Source of the DNA: Collinsella sp. UBA6357
GTDB lineage: Bacteria > Actinomycetota > Coriobacteriia > Coriobacteriales > Coriobacteriaceae
DNA length: 64,000 nucleotides
Assembly: GCA_002437815.1 (NCBI GenBank)
Contig: DJRP01000032.1
Location: 40,949 to 104,948 of the forward strand
Direction: 5' to 3'
Positions 1-7,982 of this stretch are shown here, one piece after another. Under the pieces are notes generated by a model. The model searched no databases. It worked only from the letters and a program-made list of their open reading frames with translations, and had not been told where the DNA came from. How positions within the stretch are numbered: the first letter of the stretch is position 1; the number at the start of each line of letters is the position of its first letter. Both the position numbers and the translations under genes were made by a program.

Positions 1-8
1 TGCAAGAT

Positions 9-22
9 TGACCCCGTCCTAA
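9..22. repeat. Partial copy of the GGGGTCAG-type repeat at the window edge
   Basis: The first bases hold GACCCCGTCCTAA, the same core that forms each arm of the palindrome near 31.07-31.14 kb. Only one arm is visible, so this is either half of the same element cut by the window edge or a solo arm. It lies just past the stop codon of the permease gene, the same gene-end position as the other copy. The match is short, so confidence is low. Confidence 0.35.
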
Positions 23-25
23 AAA

Positions 26-1147
26 TCACAGGCCCAGGGCGAGCAGGATGAGGCCCCAAACAACACCCACGGCATACATCATGATCAGAAACACGATGTT
101 CTCGCGGATGCTGCGGTTAGTGCGAAACAGCACCAGATAGCCCACCCCGGCCGAGATAAGCGTGCCGGCGATCATGGGCGCGAACGGCAGGACTTCTTCC
201 AGGTACAGCTGCGTGATGACCACACTTGCCGAACAGTTGGGGACCAACCCTACGAGCGCCGATGCAAACACCGCGAGCGCCTCGTTGCCGCGCAGGAACT
301 GCTCGAGCACCGGCTCGCCCACTGTCTCGAGCACCGCGACCAGCATCACAGTGACCAGAAAGATAAACACCGTTACCTGCACGGTATGCGAGAGGGCGCT
401 TCGAATCGCGCTCCACGCGATCGAACCGTGATGGCAATGGCCATGCTCGCCATGATCATGTCCACAAGCGCACGAATGCTCATGCCCATGGCGTTGGTGG
501 TCCTCATGCTCGTCAACCGAGCCGTGACCACGCCCGTGCTCATGAATATCGTCCTCATCATCACAGCCACAATGATCGCGCTCGCACAGCTCATGGATAT
601 GCTCCGCAGAAACGCCGGCCTCGCTGATCTCGTCGAGAATATCGCCTTCGGAGTGATCGTCATGTGCGCAGTTGACATGAGCCGGGTTGACGCCGCCGCC
701 CAAAACGGTACGGCGCAGCGCGGCATGGATGCGAGCGTTGCGGCGCAGCGCCCGCACGGCCCCATCGATCGAAAAGCCGGTCACCGCCGCGATAAGCGCC
801 TTGATGGCAAGGATCTGGGCCATCTGGCCCACAGGCATGTGCTCGGCCAACAGCATCGGAAGCATCTCGTCCGATGTCGAAAGAAACACCGCAACGAGCG
901 TACCGAGCGTCACGATGCGGCCCGCATACAACGTGGCCGCCATAGCAGAGAAGCCGCACTGCGGCACCATACCCAAAAGCGAGCCAACAACGGGGCCTGC
1001 GGACCCAGCCCGTTGAATCGTGGCGTTGACGCGATCGCCCGCGACATGCTCAAGCAGCTCAAGTACCAGATAGGTAACGAACAAAAACGGAACAAGAGCA
1101 AGCGTATCGCCAGCGGCATCGGACAAGATGTCGATAAGCAAATCCAT
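26..1147 (-). CDS. Putative heavy-metal permease (ArsP_2-like, 10-TM exporter family) with His-rich loop
   Basis: A 373-residue integral membrane protein resembling the ArsP_2/putative metal exporter family. It has two homologous halves, each with a V-P-x-C motif in a hydrophobic helix (GMVPQCGFSA early, GLVPNCSASV late). They are joined by a hydrophilic loop of about 80 residues (roughly 155-240) rich in His, Asp, Glu and Cys, including HGHEHSCACGHDHGEHGHCHH, which probably binds metal. The start at 1147 is preferred over an upstream ATG at 1168 because AAAGGTGA lies 8 bases before it. Substrate is unknown; family members are annotated as arsenic or manganese exporters. The gene is monocistronic and divergent from the exonuclease gene. 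Confidence 0.7.
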   Translation of the reverse strand: MDLLIDILSDAAGDTLALVPFLFVTYLVLELLEHVAGDRVNATIQRAGSAGPVVGSLLGMVPQCGFSAMAATLYAGRIVTLGTLVAVFLSTSDEMLPMLLAEHMPVGQMAQILAIKALIAAVTGFSIDGAVRALRRNARIHAALRRTVLGGGVNPAHVNCAHDDHSEGDILDEISEAGVSAEHIHELCERDHCGCDDEDDIHEHGRGHGSVDEHEDHQRHGHEHSCACGHDHGEHGHCHHGSIAWSAIRSALSHTVQVTVFIFLVTVMLVAVLETVGEPVLEQFLRGNEALAVFASALVGLVPNCSASVVITQLYLEEVLPFAPMIAGTLISAGVGYLVLFRTNRSIRENIVFLIMMYAVGVVWGLILLALGL

Positions 1148-1331
1148 GTACGGGATCACCTTTCGCATATTTGAAAAGAAGGTAGCCTACCATTCGGCTA
1201 GAGTATTGTACTGAACCAAAACGAGTCGTGTGCGAGGCTCAGTAGTTTCCCATGGTAAACTACTAACTCGACACAACCTACCCCGTGGACCAAAAGCTGG
1301 CCGGGGAATCCTCAATATACAAAGGAGTTTC

Positions 1332-2300
1332 ATGAACGTTCAGCAAGCGCTTGAATACGAGCGGCAGCCGTTTATCCCCATGTTTATCTATGGCGATCAC
1401 GGCGCCATGGAATCCGAGCGTCAGAAAGGCGAAGAGGCGCTCAAGGTTCTCGAAACCGAGTACTTTACCGCAGAAGCGGATCCGGGCTTCGACTTCGCGA
1501 CCGTCCGCGATCTCGCCGATCGCAACCGCGAGCTCTGCGATCAGATCGGTGAGGCACGTCTGCGAAACGTCACCCCGGCAACCCTCTCCCGCAGTCTTTC
1601 CGACGCCGACACCTGCGCCGCCATCGGCAAGATGCAAAAACGCACCGCGGCCTCCGTCATGCGCGAGATCCGTGGCGACCGCGACGCGCTCGGTGTGGCC
1701 TATGCCCGCAAGCCCATCCAAGGCACGGTGCTCGGTATCGACATCGAGACCACCGGCCGCGCACCCGAGCGCGGCTACATCATCAACGTGGGATGGGAGA
1801 TCATGGACCTCACGAGCGACGCCGAACCGCATGACGACGAGGCGCACTACTGCGGCCTACCCGACATCTACCGCGGGACCGACGTGCCACTGTCCAACAT
1901 CCACCACATCACGTGGAACGACATCGACGGCAAAAAGCCCTTCCGCGAGAACAAGGAGCTGCAGAAACAAATCCTCAAGCTTATGAAGAAATACCCCTAC
2001 ATGGCGCACAACGCCGCCTTCGAGGACAGTTGGTTCAAGATCCATCTCGATGGCTACGCGGAGGCGCGCCGCGCGGGCAAGATCGTCGTCATCGACTCGC
2101 GCCAGATCTGCCGCAGTCTCGATGCCGAGGTCCGCAGTCTCCCCCGCGAGAGCGCACCGGCCGCCCTCGAGAACTGGGCACGCCGTCGCGGCACCCTCGC
2201 CGCCGACGACAACGAGCAGCATCTGGGACTCGACGACACGCACCTGATGCTCAAGACCGTCCAGGCCGAGTTCAACGAGAAGAACCTGTTCCTCAAATAA
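1332..2300 (+). CDS. DnaQ-like 3'-5' exonuclease family protein
   Basis: A 322-residue protein whose C-terminal two thirds is a DEDD-type exonuclease domain. The first acidic motif is GIDIETTG near residue 138, the second region includes MAHNAAFEDSWF, and the last is the D-D-T-H-L-M segment near the end. The N-terminal 120 residues are helical and match no domain I recognise. The start follows AAAGGAG with ideal spacing, and the reading frame upstream of it lacks such a site. Such proteins trim DNA or RNA 3' ends; the true substrate cannot be told. A strong hairpin follows the stop codon. Confidence 0.72.
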   Translation: MNVQQALEYERQPFIPMFIYGDHGAMESERQKGEEALKVLETEYFTAEADPGFDFATVRDLADRNRELCDQIGEARLRNVTPATLSRSLSDADTCAAIGKMQKRTAASVMREIRGDRDALGVAYARKPIQGTVLGIDIETTGRAPERGYIINVGWEIMDLTSDAEPHDDEAHYCGLPDIYRGTDVPLSNIHHITWNDIDGKKPFRENKELQKQILKLMKKYPYMAHNAAFEDSWFKIHLDGYAEARRAGKIVVIDSRQICRSLDAEVRSLPRESAPAALENWARRRGTLAADDNEQHLGLDDTHLMLKTVQAEFNEKNLFLK

Positions 2301-2303
2301 AGC

Positions 2304-2333
2304 GGTTCCGCCGTTCTAACGAACGGCGGAACC
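2304..2333 (+). terminator. Rho-independent terminator after the exonuclease gene
   Basis: A perfect 13-bp stem (GGTTCCGCCGTTC, loop TAAC) starts 3 bases after the stop codon and is followed by a short T-containing run. It also lies at the 3' end of the convergent ABC-permease remnant. Confidence 0.8.
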
Positions 2334-2342
2334 TTCTAGTTT

Positions 2343-3522
2343 CTAGTCGACCGACTTCAGCGCTTCCAGCATGTCGACGTTCTTGAGCTGACGATTCACG
2401 ACCATGTACATCACCGCCACAACTGCGACCACCACGACGGACGACACCGCAAACGGCAACCAGCCGCACGCCGGATCGAACATCACATTCTCGGGCGGCA
2501 CCGCGCTAATGATGTACTGCTGCAACAGCCAGCCCAAGAGCCATCCCACAGGCACCGCGATGAGCGAGTTGATGATCGTCTCGCGGTAGATGTACATCGA
2601 TACCTCGTTATCGAAGAAGCCGAGCACCTTGATCGTCGAGAGTTCGCGGATGCGCTCGGCCACGTTGATCGTCACGAGGTTGTACACGATCACCACGGCA
2701 AGGAGCACGGCTACCACGATGAGCACGAGCATGATCTTGTTAAGCGACGTGACGATCACGTTGACCTGGTCGATAAGCGCCGCGGACTGCACGCAGTTCA
2801 GGACGCCATCGAGTTCACAAGCCCCACGACCTTGAAGATATGGCACTTGAGCACCTTCATGCCGCCAATTCCCGCCTTCTCGGTGAACATGGTCTTCGAC
2901 CCGATCGGATACTCGTCGTCCATAAACGAATCGCGCGCAATCTCGTCGTTCGTGCGCGGCATGTGGCCCTCGACGACCTCGTAGCGGCTCACCTTGTCGG
3001 GTGCGGACTCGACACGCGCAGCATCGTCCGTTCCCTTGACGATCACGCCTTTGAGATAACCGTATTCAACGTCGCGGATACCGCTCACCCTTTTGATTTC
3101 TTGAACGTCGCGCGGATGTCGCGACAAAGCATCTTTTTGGACAATGTCCCCACCTACCACTCGATATCCGCGATGGGCGCGATTGGCGAGTTGTGGGTCA
3201 CGATGATCACCGTTGCCCCGTGTTTGCGATTCATGTCCTGTAGAATCTGCAGGATCTGCTTGCCCGTGTTGTAGTCGAGCGCGACCGTGGGCTCGTCGCA
3301 AAGCAGGATCTTGGGGTTCTTGGCGACGGCGCGTGCGATGGCGACGCGCTGCTGTTCGCCGCCCGAGAGCTGTGCTGGAAAGTTATCGATACGGCCCGAC
3401 AGCCCCACCACGCCCAGGACCTCAACGGGATCCATGGCGTTGGCTGTGATCACCGTCTCTCCCATGTGGTAGCGCTTGCATTCATCCTTTACTTCGATAT
3501 ATGTAACGGTCGCCGCCTCTCT
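2343..3522 (-). pseudogene. Degenerate ABC transporter (ATPase plus FtsX-type permease fragments)
   Basis: Read on the minus strand, this stretch holds three fragments of a MacB/FtsX-type exporter. First, an ATPase piece (about 3522-3154) begins TVTYIEVKDECKRY but has an in-frame stop where the start codon should be. It jumps straight from the first strand to the region before LSGGEQQRVA, so Walker A is missing; Walker B (ILLCDEP) and the H-loop remain, then it stops early. Second, a piece near 3140-2820 matches the extracellular domain of an FtsX permease. Third, the C-terminal membrane part (2846-2343) has about three helices and ends DMLEALKSVD. Frames differ between pieces. No active transporter can be made from it. 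Confidence 0.8.
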
Positions 3523-3568
3523 CTAATTGAATACGGGTTGGCATTCGGCTTTCGCCTTAAAACAACAC

Positions 3569-4069
3569 GTTGTTGATTTAACGACAAAGCAGCAGGTCAA
3601 GAAAGCGTTGTAGCGTTCATTCCATTCACCCGGCAAACAAAGACTGAAGCCAAACTTCAGCACACCCTCTCGCCTCATCGTCGAACTCAAGGGTATCCTT
3701 CTGGCACCCGGGGACAAAACTGGAGCTGAGCAAGAGCTCATCCCGCAAGATCACGTACTCGAAGCTTTACGATTCGTCCATGCGGACTATGCTCTGATCG
3801 CGGCGCTTACCGGAAACGGAACCAACGTTGAGCTGCGAGACCTTGTGCAGGAACTCATCGGCGAGCTGCTCGAACAAAGTGCTCGAAACCATGGACTTAC
3901 CCTGAGCTACGGGGACATACCGGCCGATTACGGGCGTGCCATGCTGCTCTCGGGAATCACGTCGGTCATTTGGCTCTGGCTCCAAAAAGGTTGTATCGAG
4001 CCACCCGAGGAGATCGTCAAAATCGTCTGGACCACCAAGAGCTGTAGCCCCCAGGAACTGCTCGAGTAG
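3569..4069 (+). pseudogene. TetR-family regulator remnant lacking the DNA-binding helices
   Basis: One reading frame starts with a typical TetR N-terminus (DLTTKQQVKKAL), hits a TAG at 3611, then resumes as a TetR C-terminal domain: a VLEALRFVHADYALIAAL helix, then ITSVIWLWLQKGCIEPPEEI. The helix-turn-helix segment that should lie between is absent, so the gene has an internal deletion plus a stop. It is divergent from the ABC remnant, the usual arrangement of such regulators with their transporter, and both appear to have decayed together. The C-terminal part could still be translated from GTG 3845 (74 aa), but it would not bind DNA. Confidence 0.7.
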
Positions 4070-4218
4070 TTCGGTGACCGGCTACGTCAGTCATTTGTCA
4101 GTTATTTGTCAGTTCCGTGTATGCTGTCTGCTTGATTCTTGTCATGATCAATGGATTTATTAGTATCTAATTTGATTATTTTCGCTGGTATTGATGGGAT
4201 TTATGCCATTATTAATAC

Positions 4219-5397
4219 ATGGGAATCGTGCTTTCACATACCACTGCGAAGGCGGTCTACCAAGCCGCGTACTCGGTTGTCACTTCGACCGCCGAGTCCT
4301 TCGAATCCGACGTCCGATTGAATGCGGCTCCTAGCGCCCGAGAGGTCATCGCAGCAAAAGGCTGGCTCTCCAAGCATGGAATCGATCTCGGTGGAAAAGA
4401 CCTAGAAGTCCTCGTCCCAAACCTTATGCAACGAAGAATTTGCCAAGGACTAACCTACCATGCGACGAGGCAAGAAATCACCCGATCGGAACTCAACGAA
4501 CTCGGAGAGAACGTCTTTATCGTGTCCATCGAAAGATGCGCGCTCGAGGCGGCTACGTATCTCTCCCTTCCCGAATTAGTTGAGTATTATTTTGAGCTTT
4601 GTAGTGCCTATGCCCTTGAAATCGACGATCCAACGGACTACTCGGAGCGCCCGGCACTCACGTCAACCGTAAAGCTCAAACGATACTTCGATCAGGCCAA
4701 GAACCAGCATGGCATCGATCTTGCTAGAAAGGCAATCCGCTACGTAAGGGACGGATGCCGCTCCCCTATGGAAACTGCATTTGTCATGATGCTCACGCTA
4801 CCGCGTCGCTTCGGCGGGCTGGGCATACGAGACATCGAAACCGACTACGAGATCAAGGTCGCCAAAGTCGCAAGGGAGCTCACGAGACACACGAAATTCT
4901 ATTTCGACGCATACCTCAGACGATCCAAAACGGACATCGAGTACAACGGCTTTTATCATGACAGCGACGAAAACCGGGCCATTGACGAAGAACGGAAGAA
5001 CGCCCTGAAGGCCATGGGTTTTGAAATCGTCACCGTGAGCCGTCACTCCTTTTTCGATAAAAACGCGTTTGCGCGCGTCATGCTGTCGATCATCAGACGA
5101 GAAGGCATTCGACCGTCGCGACTACCTGAGAACTTTTTCGTTGAGCAGGAGAACCTCAGGCAGTTTGTGCTTCGAAGGTATATCGAAAAGGCAAAGCGAG
5201 AAGACGAGAGGCGACGAGCGGAACAAAGCGAACGGGATAAAGCTGCCCAAGAAAACGAGATGGCACTGGGCATCGTCGACGACCCGAGCATCAACGACGT
5301 GCCTGAGATCGCGGACATGCAGCAAATCAACGTTTTCGAGGATAATGCCGACACTGACGGCAGGATTTACGGCTCTCTATCTATCGCGGAAGATTGA
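4219..5397 (+). CDS. Hypothetical protein with C-terminal DUF559/Vsr-like nuclease-fold domain (paralogue 1)
   Basis: 392 residues. The N-terminal half resembles the AbiEi-like region often fused to DUF559 domains in actinobacteria (QGLTYHATRQEI, then FIVSIERCALEAATYL). The second half has SPMETAFVMMLTLP near 180, TDIEYNGFYH near 235 and ERKNALKAMGFEIVTV after it, the pattern of a PD-(D/E)XK/Vsr-type fold (E, D-x-E, then R-x3-L-x3-G). The last 90 residues are a charged helix. It is a paralogue of the protein at 38109-39230: both begin M-x-IVLSH and share the motif order. No good ribosome site is seen, and the DNA just upstream is AT-rich. A 25-bp inverted repeat starts 3 bases after its stop. 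Function unknown; nuclease activity is inferred. Confidence 0.6.
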   Translation: MGIVLSHTTAKAVYQAAYSVVTSTAESFESDVRLNAAPSAREVIAAKGWLSKHGIDLGGKDLEVLVPNLMQRRICQGLTYHATRQEITRSELNELGENVFIVSIERCALEAATYLSLPELVEYYFELCSAYALEIDDPTDYSERPALTSTVKLKRYFDQAKNQHGIDLARKAIRYVRDGCRSPMETAFVMMLTLPRRFGGLGIRDIETDYEIKVAKVARELTRHTKFYFDAYLRRSKTDIEYNGFYHDSDENRAIDEERKNALKAMGFEIVTVSRHSFFDKNAFARVMLSIIRREGIRPSRLPENFFVEQENLRQFVLRRYIEKAKREDERRRAEQSERDKAAQENEMALGIVDDPSINDVPEIADMQQINVFEDNADTDGRIYGSLSIAED

Positions 5398-5400
5398 CGA

Positions 5401-5573
5401 CGTACATTTTGGCGATTTGTGTATATTGCCACTCCGTAAGTATCAGCACAAGTTACTAAAAATACGTGCTCAGAGTGATGATTGACAATCAAATCGCCGT
5501 ATTGAAACGGCATACACCTCCAATTTCAGACGGAAACGCTCAACCACCTATACACAAATCGCCAAAATGTACG
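5401..5573. repeat. Inverted-repeat element after paralogue 1 (perfect 25-bp arms)
   Basis: Arms at 5401-5425 and 5549-5573 are perfect inverted copies beginning CGTACATTTTGGCG, separated by 123 bases with no ORF of note. The rest of the gene-free stretch 5398-5746 holds only this element, about 85 bases of AT-richer DNA and the left end of the insertion sequence. The arms share a CACA-x-AT pattern and an ATGTAC end with the 211/212-bp elements at 23.0 and 39.3 kb, but the sequences are not clearly the same family. Confidence 0.75.
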
Positions 5574-5665
5574 CCGTGAACTATTGGAGATCGATATCTG
5601 TTTGGTCTTCGCATGTTTTAAAAAGGGCAAAGGGTCACTCGGGCAGACGAATACTAAACAATTTC

Positions 5666-7149
5666 GGTAGTGTCGAGAAAGTTGGTGTAATGCCGGTCGC
5701 GGGTCAACCAGCCGGCGTCCCGAACTCTGAAATCCTTTTCGCTATCCTATGCCGCCTCGACCCTGTCCGCAAGCTCGAGGCTCGACTCGATCATCTTTCT
5801 CGCATCGACCTCCAGTCGGTCCCAGTCGACCGGGCCGTCGATCCCATGGATCCTCTTATCGTCGTAGAGCTCGTCCATCTTGGCTTCCGAGAAGTATCTG
5901 GACTCCTGCCATATCTCGTCCTGCTCGCACATGACGGCGCCCGCGAGGCGCGCGAGCGACTTGACCGACGGGAACACCTGCACCACTCTCGATCTGCGCT
6001 TTATCTCGCGGTTGGTGCGCCCCTGGACGTTGTTCGTCCTGAGGCGCTTCCAGTGCGACGGCGGGAAGTCGAGGTATGCGAGCGCGTCCGGCTCCGCCTC
6101 CTCGAGGATGGCGGCCGCCCTTGGGCAGCATGTCTCCAACATGTCGATCGCGACGTGGTACATCGCGGTGACGGTCGCGGCGTCCCGGCCCCTGAAGACC
6201 GGCGAGAGGATGCGGCCGACGCGGCGCCTCAGGTGCCAAGAGCCGGCCTCGCGCATGCAGTCGCGCATGAGGTGCACGCAGCGCCTCTGCCAGGACGCCC
6301 CCTGGAAGACCTCGCCGAGCGCCCGCACGAGGCCCGGGTGCGCGTCGGAGACGGCGAGCTGGACGCCCGCGACACCGCGGTCGCGGACCCTGCGCAGGAA
6401 CGCGAGCCACGAGTCGTACGACTCGGTGTCCACGACGCCGACGCCGAGGACGCGCCGCCAGCCGCCCGCGTCGCAGCCGATCGCGGTGACCACCGCCGTC
6501 GAGGCCACGCGGCCCTCGCGGCGGCACCTGACATATGTGGCGTCCAGCCACACGTAGGGCACCGGCGCGCCGTCGAGGGACCTGCCGCAGAGCTCGTCGA
6601 TGTCCGCGTCCAGGCTCGAGGCGATGGCGCTGACCTGGTCCTTCGACAACCTCGATACGCCCATTTTCTCGGCTATCCTCTGCACCTTCCTGGTGCTGGT
6701 GCCGGTCGCGTACATCTCGGCCACGGCCGCCACGAGCGCCCGGTCCACCCTCTGGTAGCGCTCGATCACGTCGTCGGGGAAGAAACTGCCGGTGCGGAGC
6801 TTTGGGATGCGGAGCGTGAGTGTGCCCACGCAGGTCTTGAGCGCGCGCTCCCGGTAGCCGTTGCGGCTGTTAGCGCCGCCGGCGCAGAGCTGGTCGGCCT
6901 CCGCGTCCATCACGGCGTTGACAACCTGCTCCGCCAGCCTGCGGATGAGTTCCTGCATGTCGATGGCCCCGTCGTCGAAACGGGGCATGGCCAGCAAGTC
7001 CGGCGTGGGGTCTGCTAAGATTTCCATTGCGGTCTTCGTCCTTTCCTAGATCTGGTTTGTCGCGATTTCAGATTCTAGGACGAAGGCCGTTTATCGTTAA
7101 ACGGGTCTCATAGCGCTTTGGCGCTTACACCAACATTGGCGACACCATC
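5666..7149 (-). mobile_element. IS256-family insertion sequence, 1484 bp, apparently intact
   Basis: Imperfect terminal inverted repeats of about 25 bp lie at 5666-5690 and 7125-7149; both contain GTGTCG, five variable bases and GTTGGTGTAA. They are flanked by an identical 8-bp direct repeat, ACAATTTC, at 5658-5665 and 7150-7157, the target duplication length usual for this family. One transposase gene fills the element. The intact duplication and full-length transposase suggest a fairly recent insertion. It ends 10 bases upstream of the -35 box of the zinc repressor promoter. Confidence 0.92.
5747..7027 (-). CDS. IS256-family (mutator-type) transposase
   Basis: 426 residues, full length for the family. 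It catalyses cut-and-copy movement of the surrounding element by a DDE mechanism. The acidic residues are visible as VWLDATYVR near 168, AVSDAHPGL near 232 and the Glu in NNVQGRTNREIKRR near 340. The N-terminal region (NGYRERALKTCVGTLTLRIPKLR) is the usual helical DNA-binding part. The start follows GAAAGGA. A long open frame on the opposite strand is a coding shadow caused by high GC. Confidence 0.95.
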   Translation of the reverse strand: MEILADPTPDLLAMPRFDDGAIDMQELIRRLAEQVVNAVMDAEADQLCAGGANSRNGYRERALKTCVGTLTLRIPKLRTGSFFPDDVIERYQRVDRALVAAVAEMYATGTSTRKVQRIAEKMGVSRLSKDQVSAIASSLDADIDELCGRSLDGAPVPYVWLDATYVRCRREGRVASTAVVTAIGCDAGGWRRVLGVGVVDTESYDSWLAFLRRVRDRGVAGVQLAVSDAHPGLVRALGEVFQGASWQRRCVHLMRDCMREAGSWHLRRRVGRILSPVFRGRDAATVTAMYHVAIDMLETCCPRAAAILEEAEPDALAYLDFPPSHWKRLRTNNVQGRTNREIKRRSRVVQVFPSVKSLARLAGAVMCEQDEIWQESRYFSEAKMDELYDDKRIHGIDGPVDWDRLEVDARKMIESSLELADRVEAA

Positions 7150-7166
7150 ACAATTTCAAATTTCCA

Positions 7167-7229
7167 TTGACATATGAGCATACGTTCATACAATCATTGT
7201 TATAAGGTGATATGAGCGTCTGTTCATAT
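7167..7229 (+). promoter_or_regulatory. Promoter and two SmtB-type operators of the zinc efflux operon
   Basis: A TTGACA box (7167-7172) and TACAAT box (7189-7194) are separated by 16 bases. Two palindromes of form ATGA-N8-TCAT, extended to ATATGA/TCATA(T), lie at 7172-7191 (between and over the promoter boxes) and 7210-7229 (just before the start codon). This arrangement fits repression of the operon by its own ArsR/SmtB-type repressor, relieved by zinc or cadmium. A third copy lies before the ATPase gene. Confidence 0.75.
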
Positions 7230-7243
7230 GAAGGGATATTGAT

Positions 7244-7612
7244 ATGAGTGTTCTGAAGCAGGAGATCGCGCAGGAGCTCGACGAACTCAACTTGCCGGTG
7301 GTCCCAACCAGCTGCTCTCCCGAGGACCTGCCCGACGAGGAACTACTCTACGACCTCGCTGACCTCTTCAAAGTCTTTAGCGATACGACCCGCATCAAAA
7401 TCCTCTACGCCCTCATGGGCCGCGAACTCTGCGTCGCCGACATCGCCGAGGCCACCGAGACCTCGCAGTCAGCAGTTTCGCACCAGCTGCGCACACTCAA
7501 GCAATCCCACTTGGTCAAATTTCGACGCGACGGACGCAACATCCTCTACTCCCTCGCCGATGACCATGTCTACACCATGCTCAACCAAGGCATGAGTCAC
7601 ATCTGCGAATAG
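7244..7612 (+). CDS. SmtB/ArsR-family zinc-responsive repressor
   Basis: 122 residues with a winged helix-turn-helix (TETSQSAVSHQLRTLKQSHL). The final helix has D-D-H-V-Y...H-I-C-E, the D-x-H-x10-H-x2-E zinc site of the SmtB/CzrA group, so zinc is the likely effector. A Cys in ELCVAD at the a3N position may add a cadmium or lead response. The protein would sit on the ATGA-N8-TCAT palindromes before this gene and before the ATPase gene and release them when metal binds. It is the first gene of a three-gene unit, 46 bases before the HMA protein. Confidence 0.9.
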   Translation: MSVLKQEIAQELDELNLPVVPTSCSPEDLPDEELLYDLADLFKVFSDTTRIKILYALMGRELCVADIAEATETSQSAVSHQLRTLKQSHLVKFRRDGRNILYSLADDHVYTMLNQGMSHICE

Positions 7613-7658
7613 GTAACAACGCGGCACTACCCGCCGCCCTTAATGAAAGGAATTGATC

Positions 7659-7877
7659 ATGAAAAAGCAGTTCAAGCTCGATGAGATCGATTGCGCCAAC
7701 TGCGCCCGCGAGCTCCAAGACGAACTCGCCAAGCTCGAAGGCGTCAAATCCGTTTCCGTCAACTTCATGACGCAGAAACTCACCCTCGAGGCCGACGACG
7801 CTGAATTTGATTCAGTCCTTGAGCGCGTCATCGACTTCACCGCCGACGCCGAACCCGACTGCGAGATCATCCGCTAG
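7659..7877 (+). CDS. Stand-alone heavy-metal-associated (HMA) domain protein
   Basis: 72 residues forming one ferredoxin-like HMA domain. The metal site C-x-x-C is seen in DEIDCANCARE near residue 10. The start at 7659 follows GAAAGG at the right distance. In many zinc/cadmium P1B ATPases this domain is fused to the N-terminus; here it is a separate gene and the ATPase lacks it, so it probably delivers or senses metal for the pump. It has an acidic C-terminus (DAEPDCEIIR) with a further Cys. Confidence 0.85.
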   Translation: MKKQFKLDEIDCANCARELQDELAKLEGVKSVSVNFMTQKLTLEADDAEFDSVLERVIDFTADAEPDCEIIR

Positions 7878-7916
7878 AAGCTATGGCCGTCTCGCGCGGC
7901 CGTTTCTAAATCCAAC

Positions 7917-7936
7917 GTATGAACGGATGCTCATGC
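7917..7936 (+). promoter_or_regulatory. Third ATGA-N8-TCAT operator, upstream of the P1B ATPase gene
   Basis: GTATGAACGGATGCTCATGC matches the two operators before the repressor gene in both half-sites and spacing. It lies 47 bases before the ATPase start codon, so the pump may also have its own metal-controlled promoter. No clear -35/-10 pair was assigned. Confidence 0.6.
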
Positions 7937-7982
7937 ATTCAAGCGATGCATACAGGAGCACGCGGCCACAAGAGGAGAAGCT

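Noticed and set aside
386..1174. Plus-strand open frame opposite the metal permease
   Set aside because: It is a shadow of the His-rich gene (Met/Ala/Arg-rich) with no ribosome site or domain.
1190..1215. AGCCTACCATTCGGCT near the permease promoter as a DtxR-type box
   Set aside because: The palindrome is short and does not match known DtxR or MntR consensus well enough to call.
5567..7018. Long open frame on the plus strand opposite the transposase gene
   Set aside because: It lies antisense to a clear IS256 transposase and shows Arg/Ala/Asp/His-biased shadow composition with no domain.
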